DNA of 10,984 nucleotides from Thermoprotei archaeon ex4572_64 (GTDB lineage: Archaea > Thermoproteota > Thermoprotei > Thermoproteales > Thermocladiaceae). The translations under genes were made by a program, and so were the position numbers. Under the pieces are notes generated by a model, which was not told where the DNA came from, did no database searches, and saw only the letters and a program-made list of their open reading frames with translations. The stretch lies in the NCBI GenBank assembly GCA_002254895.1, contig NJDF01000009.1, positions 1 to 10,984 of the forward strand. The letters are read 5' to 3'. Shown here piece by piece: positions 1-6,400 of the stretch. Numbering within the stretch: position 1 is the stretch's first letter; every line of letters starts with the position of its first letter.

Positions 1-1
1 T

Positions 2-145
2 AAGGTTAGACATATTGATTTAAGTCTTAGAAATGAAATAATCAGAGAAGTTCATGATCTTGAAAGACGGTTGGATGAAGTTAAGAAGAAACTTGAAGAT
101 ATTAAGAAATTAATAGATAAAGCACTACTATTACCTGAAAAATAA
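2..145 (+). CDS. C-terminal end of an unidentified coiled-coil protein (partial)
   Basis: The reading frame is open from the left edge of the window and ends with TAA at 143-145, giving the last 47 residues of a protein that begins outside the window. The tail is highly charged and rich in Glu, Lys, Leu and Ile. Its heptad-like spacing (ERRLDEVKKKLEDIKKLI) predicts a coiled coil or long helix. No catalytic motif is visible and I do not recognise the family. It sits 38 bp upstream of hisA on the same strand, but hisA appears to have its own TATA-like box, so a shared transcript is not required. The coding call rests on the open frame and on codon use like that of the neighbours (AGA arginine, AT-rich third positions). 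Confidence 0.6.
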   Translation, partial: KVRHIDLSLRNEIIREVHDLERRLDEVKKKLEDIKKLIDKALLLPEK

Positions 146-147
146 AG

Positions 148-155
148 TATAAAAA
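148..155 (+). promoter_or_regulatory. TATA-like box of hisA
   Basis: TATAAAAA is preceded by purine-rich sequence (AAAG) that could act as a BRE. Its centre is about 32 bp from the hisA ATG, which places the predicted transcript start about 6 nt before the start codon. No Shine-Dalgarno sequence precedes the ATG, consistent with a nearly leaderless mRNA. The assignment is from sequence pattern only. Confidence 0.5.
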
Positions 156-183
156 CGTAATGTAGTGCTTATCAGACTAAATC

Positions 184-918
184 ATGATTGTAATTCCAAG
201 CATTGATCTTCATCAAGGATGTGCTGTTAAGAGAGTTCAAGGTATCAAAGGTAGTGAAAAAGTATTTATGAATCCTAAAGATGTTCTTAAAATAATTGTA
301 AATTATGATGTAGAGAAGATACATATTGTTGACCTAGATGGTGCAGAGTATGGTAAACCAGTACATAGAGAATTAATACTTGAACTTGCTAGAATTGCCA
401 GAAATTACGGAATTAAAGTACAAGTTGGTGGTGGTATTAGATGCCTAAATCATGCATTAGAATATGCAAAACATGATATCGACATAATTATAGGATCTCT
501 AGCCTTTAAAAATAGAGATGAGACTCACAGAATAGTAAGTACTTTAGGTAATGATAAAGTCTACTTATCAATAGATGTTAAGAATGGTAAAGTAATGATT
601 AAGGCATGGTTAGAATGCTCTTGTAGTGAAGACTACGTGTTTAATATTGTTAATGAACTTAACATTAAGAAAGTAATATACACTAACATTAATGTGGAGG
701 GAATGCTTAGTGGAGTTAGACTTAATGAGAGAGTCATAAGAACTTTAAGAGAGTACTGTAACGAGCTACAATACGCAGGTGGTGTATCTACAGCTAAAGA
801 TATAGAGATACTTAGTAGTCATGGTTTTGATGCAGCCATTGTAGGTATGGCATTGTATAGTGGTAAGTTAGAAGAACTTCTAAAGAGTGCGAAAAAATTA
901 AGAACCTTAACTAGATAG
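184..918 (+). CDS. hisA: HisA, ProFAR isomerase of histidine biosynthesis
   Basis: HisA is a cytosolic (beta/alpha)8 enzyme that catalyses the Amadori rearrangement of ProFAR to PRFAR, the fourth step of histidine synthesis. At 244 residues it has normal family length. Family motifs are in order: IPSIDL at 4-9 with the catalytic Asp8, VDLDGAEYGKP at 49-59, the phosphate-binding VGGGIR at 81-86, LSIDVKNGKV at 128-137 with Asp131 as the second catalytic aspartate, Trp142, AGGVS at 198-202 and the second phosphate loop GMALYSG at 221-227. The strand-5/6 motif, usually T-D/E-I-x-x-D-G, reads TNINVEG at 167-173, so a usually conserved Asp is Glu172. The start is supported by the N-terminal match to the family and the upstream TATA-like box. 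No other his gene lies in the window. A HisA-related protein of other function (COG1411-like) is less likely because both phosphate loops and both aspartates are present. Confidence 0.92.
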   Translation: MIVIPSIDLHQGCAVKRVQGIKGSEKVFMNPKDVLKIIVNYDVEKIHIVDLDGAEYGKPVHRELILELARIARNYGIKVQVGGGIRCLNHALEYAKHDIDIIIGSLAFKNRDETHRIVSTLGNDKVYLSIDVKNGKVMIKAWLECSCSEDYVFNIVNELNIKKVIYTNINVEGMLSGVRLNERVIRTLREYCNELQYAGGVSTAKDIEILSSHGFDAAIVGMALYSGKLEELLKSAKKLRTLTR

Positions 919-925
919 AAAGATA

Positions 926-1138
926 ATGCCAAAGATTAAATGTGCATATTGTGGTAATGTTTTTAATCTAGATCTTGAAGATGTTGATTTGGATTCTGAA
1001 ATTGAAGAAATTAGTAAGAATCAAGCATCAATTACTATTACCATAACTGCTAGATGTCCTAAGTGTGGTAGGAGAGTGCTCTATGGTTCTGATACCTTCA
1101 GTATTAGTTTCAGAGTAAGTGGTGATATCCTTTCTTGA
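926..1138 (+). CDS. Small zinc-ribbon protein of unknown function
   Basis: This 70-residue protein has two CxxC knuckles, C6-x2-C9 and C44-x2-C47, each followed by Gly (CAYCG and CPKCG). This is the usual form of a four-cysteine zinc ribbon. Between them lies an acidic stretch (about residues 16-29) and a beta-prone segment (ASITITITARC). Such archaeal mini-ribbons often act in nucleic-acid or protein binding, but nothing here identifies the partner. The ATG lies 7 bp after the hisA stop with no promoter between, so it is probably co-transcribed with hisA. A link to histidine synthesis is not implied. The pair of knuckles and tight spacing support a real gene despite its size. Confidence 0.75.
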   Translation: MPKIKCAYCGNVFNLDLEDVDLDSEIEEISKNQASITITITARCPKCGRRVLYGSDTFSISFRVSGDILS

Positions 1139-1170
1139 AAATGTTTTTAAAATATTCAATACTTTATGAA
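1139..1170. terminator. AT-rich convergent intergenic spacer, possible termination region
   Basis: The 32 bp between the converging zinc-ribbon gene and mtnA contain a T5 run on the plus strand (1144-1148) and T4 on the minus strand within GAATATTTTAAA. Archaeal terminators are often simple T tracts without hairpins, and I see no strong stem here. The call rests on position and composition only. Confidence 0.3.
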
Positions 1171-2253
1171 TCACCCTAATACTTTTCGTATATTTTTATT
1201 AAATGGAGGGTATATTATGCCTTTCTCTGTAATAATTGCAGTAATGTATTTCGGCGGTGTTATGTCAAAGACTGGATTATAGGCCTTGACGTTTTGTAAA
1301 GTTATTAATTTACCCATGACTGTCTTAACTTCGTCTGGATCTCTCTCTTCAATGACTACTTCATGAACTTTCTTTTCAAAATCGAAGGTTGATTTTGGTG
1401 CAAGTACGTAGAAAGGTATTCCTAGCTCATGAGCAATTACTGCCTCTTTAAACGTGCCTATTTTATTAAATACGTGACCATCACTTAAAATTCTATCAGC
1501 ACCTACCATTACTGAAGATATCATGCCTCTAAACATTACGTAACCAACGGCAGTGTCTGTTATTAATGTTGCATCAACACCTTCCTCAACAAGCTCATAG
1601 ATTGTTAATCTAGCACCTTGAAGCCAAGGCCTTGTTTCAGGAACTATAACCGAGACCTTGAGACCTAATGCGTGAGCAATTTTTATAGGTGCAAGAGCTG
1701 TTCCTAGGCCAGTACCTGTAGCTAAACCACCAGCATTACACTGCGTTAACACTACATCATTGTCGTGAAGCTTTTCAAGACCATAAAGGCCCATTCTTAA
1801 TTCCGCTTCGAACTCTTCATCAAATATGTTATTAGCTTCAAGTTCTAGATTTTCAATAAGTTCATCAAAGCTCTTAACTTCTTTATATATCTTTAAAGAC
1901 TTACTAATCATTCTATCGATGGCCCATTTGAGATTAATAGCTGTTGGTCTAGTACTTAATAGCTTTTCACTAATAATTTCGAGTACTTCAGAAACATTTT
2001 GAAGACTAGGTCTTCTCTCTAGTAAGCCAACAATTATGCCGTAAGCTGCAGTAATGCCTATAGCTGGTGCTCCTCTCACTTTCATCTTCTTAATAGCATC
2101 GATAATACCTTCAAGATTATTAAGTTCAATGTAGTTAGTTTCGAAAGGTAGTTTTGATTGATCTAGAAGAATTATCGTCTTTCTGTCAGAATCCCAAATT
2201 ATAGGTTTAACTTTAGGTGTATATCTTCTCTTCAACTCATCTATAGTAATCAT
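1171..2253 (-). CDS. mtnA: MtnA, S-methyl-5-thioribose-1-phosphate isomerase
   Basis: MtnA is a cytosolic enzyme of the methionine salvage pathway that converts 5-methylthioribose-1-phosphate to 5-methylthioribulose-1-phosphate. It belongs to the eIF2B-alpha/beta/delta-like fold. The 360-residue length fits. Motifs in order: [11 protein letters not shown] at 10-20, LLDQSKLP at 29-36, [16 protein letters not shown] at 57-72, [12 protein letters not shown] at 169-180 (Cys172, equivalent to catalytic Cys160 of B. subtilis MtnA), [14 protein letters not shown] at 204-217, GADRI at 251-255 (Asp253, equivalent to catalytic Asp240), NKIGTF at 263-268 and FDITPP at 329-334. The residue before the active Cys is Gln where many homologues have His. 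A TATA-like GTTTAAG (2278-2284, minus) lies about 28 bp upstream of the ATG, suggesting a leaderless message. A ribose-1,5-bisphosphate isomerase or eIF2B-like protein is the main alternative, but the long N-terminal domain favours MtnA. Confidence 0.9.
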   Translation of the reverse strand: MITIDELKRRYTPKVKPIIWDSDRKTIILLDQSKLPFETNYIELNNLEGIIDAIKKMKVRGAPAIGITAAYGIIVGLLERRPSLQNVSEVLEIISEKLLSTRPTAINLKWAIDRMISKSLKIYKEVKSFDELIENLELEANNIFDEEFEAELRMGLYGLEKLHDNDVVLTQCNAGGLATGTGLGTALAPIKIAHALGLKVSVIVPETRPWLQGARLTIYELVEEGVDATLITDTAVGYVMFRGMISSVMVGADRILSDGHVFNKIGTFKEAVIAHELGIPFYVLAPKSTFDFEKKVHEVVIEERDPDEVKTVMGKLITLQNVKAYNPVFDITPPKYITAIITEKGIIYPPFNKNIRKVLG

Positions 2254-2275
2254 TGAAGCTAGTATTCATGTAGAG

Positions 2276-2285
2276 ATCTTAAACG
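2276..2285 (-). promoter_or_regulatory. TATA-like box of mtnA
   Basis: On the minus strand the sequence reads CGTTTAAGAT, centred about 28 bp upstream of the mtnA ATG. It overlaps the junction with the upstream nuclease-like gene, so mtnA may be transcribed on its own as well as by read-through. The match to the archaeal TATA consensus is moderate. Confidence 0.35.
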
Positions 2286-2915
2286 TTACTTTAACATGTA
2301 CTTCAAGACCTTACATATCTTTACGTAAGTCTTTAACTTTTTGAAGGTTAATCTCTTAACATTGATTCTCTCTTTAAGCTTCATAATGAATTCTTGACAT
2401 ACATCTTCGTTAAATTTAAATTCACGACAAAGACAGGAAAAGTCATCACACTTCTCTGCAACTTCTATGAATTTATCATCAAACTGTGCAGTGCTTACGA
2501 TCATGTTTAGAAATTCATTAATAACATCGTAAAGTACTTCTTCAATAATACTCTTAACCTCGTCATGACTTAAAACAAATACTTCATCGAGAAGAATAGT
2601 TTTTACACCTAACTCTTCTGCTAAAGTCTTAGCTGAATCATTTGAGAAACCTCTAGCAATGATCATGGGTATGGCATTCATGATCTTGGCATTTATGTAC
2701 GCTTGTCTAATACCTGAAACGTCGATTTTTCCTGACTTAACTTCAATAGCGTATTTTCTACCATAATCATCTACTGCAAGTATGTCTACCTCACCCACCT
2801 CAACGTTGTTAATCACGATTTTAACTCTCTTATCAAGAACTTTATATCCAATTTTTGCTAGAAAATCTGCAATGAAATCTTCAAACTTACGACTAGACAT
2901 TGCTTTAAAAATCAT
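2286..2915 (-). CDS. PD-(D/E)xK nuclease-like protein with C-terminal cysteine cluster
   Basis: The first 115 or so residues look like a restriction-endonuclease fold of the archaeal RecB/Mrr/Holliday-resolvase-like kind. FEDFIADFLAKIGYKV (11-26) is the usual first helix, Asp44 lies in GEVDILAVDD, IEVKSG at 57-62 gives Glu58 and Lys60 of the catalytic ExK, and Gln71 in IRQAY resembles motif IV. A complete active site suggests an active metal-dependent nuclease, though the substrate cannot be read from sequence. Residues 116-209 are helical, match no domain I know, and carry C156-x4-C161-x-C163-x9-C173 plus Cys201. Met6 (ATG at 2898-2900) is an alternative start: the TATA-like box at 2929-2938 lies about 19 bp from Met1 and 34 bp from Met6. 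It is 32 bp upstream of mtnA and divergent from the HAD gene. Confidence 0.72.
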   Translation of the reverse strand: MIFKAMSSRKFEDFIADFLAKIGYKVLDKRVKIVINNVEVGEVDILAVDDYGRKYAIEVKSGKIDVSGIRQAYINAKIMNAIPMIIARGFSNDSAKTLAEELGVKTILLDEVFVLSHDEVKSIIEEVLYDVINEFLNMIVSTAQFDDKFIEVAEKCDDFSCLCREFKFNEDVCQEFIMKLKERINVKRLTFKKLKTYVKICKVLKYMLK

Positions 2916-2928
2916 AATTAAGCTTTCT

Positions 2929-2938
2929 AATAAATATT
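2929..2938 (-). promoter_or_regulatory. TATA-like box of the nuclease-like gene
   Basis: On the minus strand AATATTTATT lies in the 63-bp divergent spacer. A start site about 26 bp downstream would fall near 2908, between the two candidate ATGs (2915 and 2900). If this box is used, the mRNA would lack the first ATG and translation would begin at Met6. This is inferred from spacing only. Confidence 0.35.
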
Positions 2939-2950
2939 TGCTCGTTATGA

Positions 2951-2958
2951 TTATAAAT
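2951..2958 (+). promoter_or_regulatory. TATA-like box of the HAD phosphatase gene
   Basis: TTATAAAT is centred about 24 bp upstream of the ATG at 2979, the spacing expected when transcription starts at or next to the start codon. There is no Shine-Dalgarno sequence before the ATG. This supports the chosen start and a leaderless transcript. Confidence 0.5.
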
Positions 2959-2978
2959 TACTTCGTGAAGCATTCTTT

Positions 2979-3563
2979 ATGTGCATTTTTATCGCACTTG
3001 ATTTTGACGGTGTCATTACTAAACTTGAAGTTAATTGGAGTGAAGTTAAGAGTAAAGTTTCGGAATTGGTAGGTTATAGAGTTGATTCACTTTTTGAAAT
3101 ACTTCTAAAAACTTGGAATACACAACTGTATAGAGAGATTAGTAAATTGATTGAGAGCTACGAACTCAAAGCAGTAGAGAAGGCAAGACCACACGACCAC
3201 GTTAGGTATGTTCTTGATGAATTTTCAAGAAAAGTTTCAGGAATATTTCTAGTAACTATGCAGAGCTTAAATGTTATTAACATATTTCTAGATAAGTACG
3301 AGCTTAAGAAGTATTTTACAAGAATATTAACTAGAGATGATTTTCCATGTAAGAAGATGCAAATTCAATATATAATAGATAATCTAGGCATAGAGTCTTC
3401 AAGACTTTACCTCATAGATGACTTGCCAAGAAACTGTGAAATATGTCTAGAACTTGGATGTAAGTGCATACTTATCGGTAAGGAGAGTGATAAGTTCTTA
3501 TGTGCTCAAAATTTACTTGATGCACTTAACCTCATAATTAGATACTTAGAAGATGTGTGCTAG
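2979..3563 (+). CDS. HAD-superfamily phosphatase-like protein
   Basis: This 194-residue protein has the four HAD motifs: DFDGV at 8-12 (nucleophile Asp8, acid/base Asp10), Thr93 in FLVTMQS, Lys125/Lys126 in FPCKKMQ, and the metal-binding pair Asp147-Asp148 in YLIDDLP. A small helical cap fits between motifs I and II (about residues 15-80), giving the overall shape of phosphoglycolate-phosphatase-like members. Hydrolysis of a small phosphorylated metabolite is likely, but HAD substrates cannot be predicted from motifs. Six cysteines fall after residue 120, including CEICLELGCKC at 153-163, which is more than expected and may reflect structure or metal binding. The start is set by the TATA-like box 24 bp upstream. 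The gene is followed 34 bp later by the DUF763 gene, whose own box begins at the HAD stop codon. Confidence 0.78.
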   Translation: MCIFIALDFDGVITKLEVNWSEVKSKVSELVGYRVDSLFEILLKTWNTQLYREISKLIESYELKAVEKARPHDHVRYVLDEFSRKVSGIFLVTMQSLNVINIFLDKYELKKYFTRILTRDDFPCKKMQIQYIIDNLGIESSRLYLIDDLPRNCEICLELGCKCILIGKESDKFLCAQNLLDALNLIIRYLEDVC

Positions 3564-3564
3564 G

Positions 3565-3572
3565 TTTAAATA
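3565..3572 (+). promoter_or_regulatory. TATA-like box of the DUF763 gene
   Basis: TTTAAATA starts one base after the HAD stop codon and is centred about 29 bp upstream of the ATG at 3598. The predicted transcript start is within a few bases of the ATG, and no Shine-Dalgarno sequence is present. The gene therefore probably has its own leaderless transcript. Confidence 0.5.
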
Positions 3573-3597
3573 AATTTTTAAGAAAAATACCTAAACA

Positions 3598-4755
3598 ATG
3601 TACAACTTCGTGGATTTACCATTACATAAGGGGCACGTACCTTCATGGCTCTTCAGTAGAATGATGAAGTTGAGCTCAATCATACTTAAAATAATGATTG
3701 ATGAGTACGGTATTAGAGAGACCATTAAGAGATTCAGTAATCCCATATTCTTTCAATCATTAAATAATCTAATAGGTATGGATTGGGATAGCTCAGGCTC
3801 TACAACAATAACTACCGCAGTACTTAGAGAAGTACTTAGTAGAGAAGAACTTGGAATTAAAGTACTTGGTGGTAAAGGATTAAAAGCACTTGAAATCTCT
3901 AGAGAAATTTACAAAATACCTAAACACTACAATGTTAATTCTGAAGAACTTGAAAAGAACTCAAGACTTATAGCAAAAATAGATAATGCTGCTCTACAAG
4001 ATGGATACATACTTTATCATCAAGCAATAATTATAGGTGAAGAAGGTTCATGGGCTATAATTCAGCAAGGAATGAACGTTAACAGAAGAATGGCACGTAG
4101 ATATCACTGGTGGATGGAAACCACATATCTCAATAATCCACATTCAGGAATTTTAGGTATTAAAGAGAAGAGTGTGCTAAACTTAACAAGTTCAAAAAGT
4201 GAGGAGTGTAGGAGGGTAATTGTAGATCTCTTAAATGAGAGTCCAGTAAAGGTATTAAGAGATTACAAGATCATCACGAACATGATTAAAAGCAGAAACT
4301 CAGATAACATCTTGAAGTATTTAGGACATCATAGTGATGATAAGATCAATGATGTGAGATTAAAGGTAATACGTAATATTGGTTTAAACATTAACGAGAA
4401 GGTAATACTTAAGGTAGGAAGTGTTGATGACTTTAAAGAATTGCTACTCATTAGGGGAATTGGGCCAAGCACTATACTAGCATTAACACTTATAGCTGAG
4501 TTAATTTACAATACTGAGGCTGATTGGAATGATCCAGAAGTTGTTGATCCTAGAAAGTTTACCTTCGCTTTTGGTGGTAAAGACTGTTCACCCTATCCTG
4601 TCAATAAGCAAGTCTATGATGAGGTTTTAGACATATTGATGAAAGTTTGTGAGAAGTTAAGAAGTACTTCAGGACTTAGAATGTATTTGAAACATCTCTA
4701 TCTAGTCTCTAAGAAATTAAAACTACCTTTAGAGCTTGTTAAACCTACACCTTAG
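3598..4755 (+). CDS. DUF763-family protein with helix-hairpin-helix motif
   Basis: This is a member of the DUF763 family, widespread in archaea and of unestablished function. At 385 residues it has normal length. Family hallmarks: VDLPLHKGHVPSWLF at 5-19, FFQSLNNLIGMDWDSSGSTT at 51-70, GGKGLKALEI at 91-100, a central HQAIIIGEEGSWAIIQQGMN at 141-160 and MARRYHWW at 165-172, then FAFGGKDCSPYPVNKQVYDE at 323-342. LLIRGIGPSTILAL at 283-296 has the glycines and hydrophobic pattern of a helix-hairpin-helix. That suggests non-specific binding to DNA or RNA, and a nucleic-acid role is therefore inferred. In other family members GKDC is often GKDG. The last 11 bp overlap the convergent rnp2 3' end. 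Start choice rests on the family match and the TATA-like box. Confidence 0.85.
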   Translation: MYNFVDLPLHKGHVPSWLFSRMMKLSSIILKIMIDEYGIRETIKRFSNPIFFQSLNNLIGMDWDSSGSTTITTAVLREVLSREELGIKVLGGKGLKALEISREIYKIPKHYNVNSEELEKNSRLIAKIDNAALQDGYILYHQAIIIGEEGSWAIIQQGMNVNRRMARRYHWWMETTYLNNPHSGILGIKEKSVLNLTSSKSEECRRVIVDLLNESPVKVLRDYKIITNMIKSRNSDNILKYLGHHSDDKINDVRLKVIRNIGLNINEKVILKVGSVDDFKELLLIRGIGPSTILALTLIAELIYNTEADWNDPEVVDPRKFTFAFGGKDCSPYPVNKQVYDEVLDILMKVCEKLRSTSGLRMYLKHLYLVSKKLKLPLELVKPTP

Positions 4756-5059
4756 TGAGTAATTTAGGGATTGAATCTAATTGTGCACATATTTTCCTAA
4801 TAGTTCCTGAAATTCGCACAGTCAATACTATCACTCTAGAATCATTTATCTGTTTAATGAGTATCGTACATGCTCTAAGATAAGGTAATAAGTTAGTTGA
4901 TACTTTAAAGACTACTCTATTGCCTTTCTTTTTCACAACTCTTAAATAACCTCTAATAATTCTAAGACCTAGTATTTTCTTAAAGGTACTTATTACTTCC
5001 TGAATAATAGTGTCAACATGATCTTCAGGATATATTTCAACAAGTACGTATCTAGCCAT
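4745..5059 (-). CDS. rnp2: RNase P protein subunit, Pop5/Rnp2-like
   Basis: Archaeal Pop5 (Rnp2) is an RNase P protein subunit that pairs with Rpp30 (Rnp3) and supports the catalytic RNA in removing tRNA 5' leaders. This 104-residue protein begins with the family-like strand RYVLVEI (3-9). It has a basic RVVFKVSTNLLPYLRACTIL segment (48-67), which corresponds to the usual arrangement of a basic strand followed by a helix, and it ends with VRISGTIRK at 81-89, the most conserved Pop5 signature. It is slightly short for the family because the loop after residue 40 is trimmed. The ATG lies 3 bp downstream of the purM stop, so the two are almost certainly one transcript. The 3' end overlaps the convergent DUF763 gene by 11 bp. 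No other RNase P subunit is in the window. Confidence comes mainly from the SGTIRK motif. Confidence 0.68.
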   Translation of the reverse strand: MARYVLVEIYPEDHVDTIIQEVISTFKKILGLRIIRGYLRVVKKKGNRVVFKVSTNLLPYLRACTILIKQINDSRVIVLTVRISGTIRKICAQLDSIPKLLTKV

Positions 5060-5062
5060 ACC

Positions 5063-6079
5063 TTAACTGTACACTAGCTCTCTATCTTTCAATTTTATCC
5101 TAACTTTACCTGAACCTTCAAGAATTTTACCAAGAGTGAAGGCCTTTAGATTATTTCTCTCAATAACTTTTACAGTGTGATCAGTATTGTCTTCACTAGT
5201 TATGACAATCATGCCAATACCCATATTAAATACACGATACATCTCGTAATCATCAATATTGCCAACTTTCTGAATAAACTTGAAGATTCTGGGTGGTTCT
5301 GGTGGTTCAATAATGATATCTAAATCACTTGGCAGTATTCTCTTAAGCTTAGTGTATGCACCACCTGTAATGTGAGCTGCCACTTTTATAAGCTTCCTCT
5401 CATAGAGTTCCAGTATTAGGTTTGAATAGATTATTGTTGGTTTGAGTAATGCATTTCCTAGGAAATCCTCAATTTCAGGTATGTAATCACTTAGTGAATA
5501 CTTACTTAACAATGATTTCCTAACTAACGTGTATCCATTTGCATGTAATCCACTACTCTCAACACCAATAACGATATCATTTTTTGTAGGTTCTTCAGTG
5601 TTGAATAGTTTTACAGCAAGCACAGTGCATGAAACATCTACATAATTTACAAGATCAGGCATTATTGCTGTCTCACCACCTAGCAAGAGGACATTGGCAT
5701 ATCTACATGCATCTTCTATACCTTTAAGTACTTGTCTTACAAGTTCTGGATCACTTTTAGGTAGAGCAAGATAATCAACAAGTACTAGTGGCTTTGCACC
5801 ATCAACTACTACATCATTAACATTCATAGCAACGGCATCCCAACCAGCAACATCTAGTCTATTCATTTCTTGTGCAATTATTGACTTAGTACCAACACCA
5901 TCACTATGAAGAGTAATTCTGTAATTTCCAAGTCTTACAAAGTTTGAGTAAAAACCATGTTCTAGCTCAATATGCATTACCTTGAGAACTCTACTAATAA
6001 CTTCGTGTGCTTGTTTATGCATCTCTCTATGCTTATCAAGATCAACACCAGCCTTAGCATAAGTCCAAAACTCACTCAC
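5063..6079 (-). CDS. purM: PurM, AIR synthetase (FGAM cyclo-ligase)
   Basis: PurM uses ATP to close the imidazole ring of FGAM, giving AIR in de novo purine synthesis; the family enzyme is a cytosolic homodimer. The 338-residue length is normal. Motifs: YAKAGVDLDKH at 7-17, HSDGVGTKS at 58-66, MNVNDVVVDGAKPL at 85-98, LLLGGETAIMPD at 131-142, GVESSGLHANGYTLVRK at 172-188, AHITGGAYTKLKR at 235-247 and FNMGIGM at 284-290. No key residue appears lost. The start codon is GTG; it is chosen because the family N-terminus aligns there and a TATA-like box lies 27 bp upstream, implying leaderless GTG initiation. rnp2 follows after 3 bp. Confidence 0.94.
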   Translation of the reverse strand: MSEFWTYAKAGVDLDKHREMHKQAHEVISRVLKVMHIELEHGFYSNFVRLGNYRITLHSDGVGTKSIIAQEMNRLDVAGWDAVAMNVNDVVVDGAKPLVLVDYLALPKSDPELVRQVLKGIEDACRYANVLLLGGETAIMPDLVNYVDVSCTVLAVKLFNTEEPTKNDIVIGVESSGLHANGYTLVRKSLLSKYSLSDYIPEIEDFLGNALLKPTIIYSNLILELYERKLIKVAAHITGGAYTKLKRILPSDLDIIIEPPEPPRIFKFIQKVGNIDDYEMYRVFNMGIGMIVITSEDNTDHTVKVIERNNLKAFTLGKILEGSGKVRIKLKDRELVYS

Positions 6080-6100
6080 AAGTAGTGTTAGAATTGGAGT

Positions 6101-6112
6101 TAAATTAAATAT
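6101..6112 (-). promoter_or_regulatory. TATA-like box of purM-rnp2
   Basis: On the minus strand ATATTTAATTTA is centred about 27 bp upstream of the purM GTG. The spacing places transcription start at the start codon itself and supports the GTG choice. A purine-rich GGA precedes it on the same strand, a possible BRE. Confidence 0.5.
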
Positions 6113-6195
6113 TCCGGAGAGTTAATGTTCACAGCAAACTGTAACTATATGAGAATAGCTTAACTTAAAAGAGCTGTAAGAAATGTAGTAAAGAT

Positions 6196-6387
6196 TTACT
6201 CAGTAATCTCTTTCTGACCAAATTCCCACGCATATCTTAACATTCTTACTGGACATTTACGTTTATTACAGTACTTGGGATTGCATTTATATGCATGTTT
6301 AATCATATCTATTGTTGCTTTTCTTCTATGAGACCATAATGTAATTATTAACATTAATATGAGTAGTATTAAACATATAGGACACAT
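6196..6387 (-). CDS. Small membrane-anchored cysteine-rich protein
   Basis: This 63-residue protein has an N-terminal hydrophobic helix (about residues 3-18, ICLILLILMLIITLWS) followed by basic SHRRK, which predicts a single-span protein with its C-terminal part in the cytoplasm. Cysteines occur as CPIC at 2-5 and as C35-x4-C40-x4-C45 in a basic segment; no signal-peptidase or lipobox site is clear. The start is well supported: AAGGTGA, a good Shine-Dalgarno match, ends 6 nt before the ATG and overlaps the stop codon of the chelatase C-terminal gene. The two are therefore translationally linked. I know no family for it. The cysteine spacing invites the idea of metal or Fe-S binding and a role as partner or metal donor to the chelatase, which is inference. 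Confidence 0.7.
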   Translation of the reverse strand: MCPICLILLILMLIITLWSHRRKATIDMIKHAYKCNPKYCNKRKCPVRMLRYAWEFGQKEITE

Positions 6388-6393
6388 TCTACT

Positions 6394-6400
6394 TCACCTT
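6394..6400 (-). promoter_or_regulatory. Shine-Dalgarno sequence of the 63-residue membrane protein gene
   Basis: AAGGTGA on the minus strand contains GGTGA, complementary to the 16S rRNA 3' end, and lies 6 nt before the ATG at 6387. Its TGA is the stop codon of the preceding chelatase gene. It contrasts with the apparently leaderless first genes of the window and marks this gene as internal to an operon. Confidence 0.65.

Noticed and set aside
2782..3072. Plus-strand open frame of 96 codons across the nuclease/HAD divergent region
   Set aside because: It overlaps the antisense N-terminal catalytic part of the nuclease-like gene and the start of the HAD gene in another frame, has a low-complexity Leu/Ser/Thr composition and no promoter of its own.
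6120..6145. Small inverted repeat (ACAG-CAAA-CTGT) between purM and the 63-residue membrane protein gene
   Set aside because: The stem is only 4 bp, which is expected by chance in AT-rich intergenic DNA.
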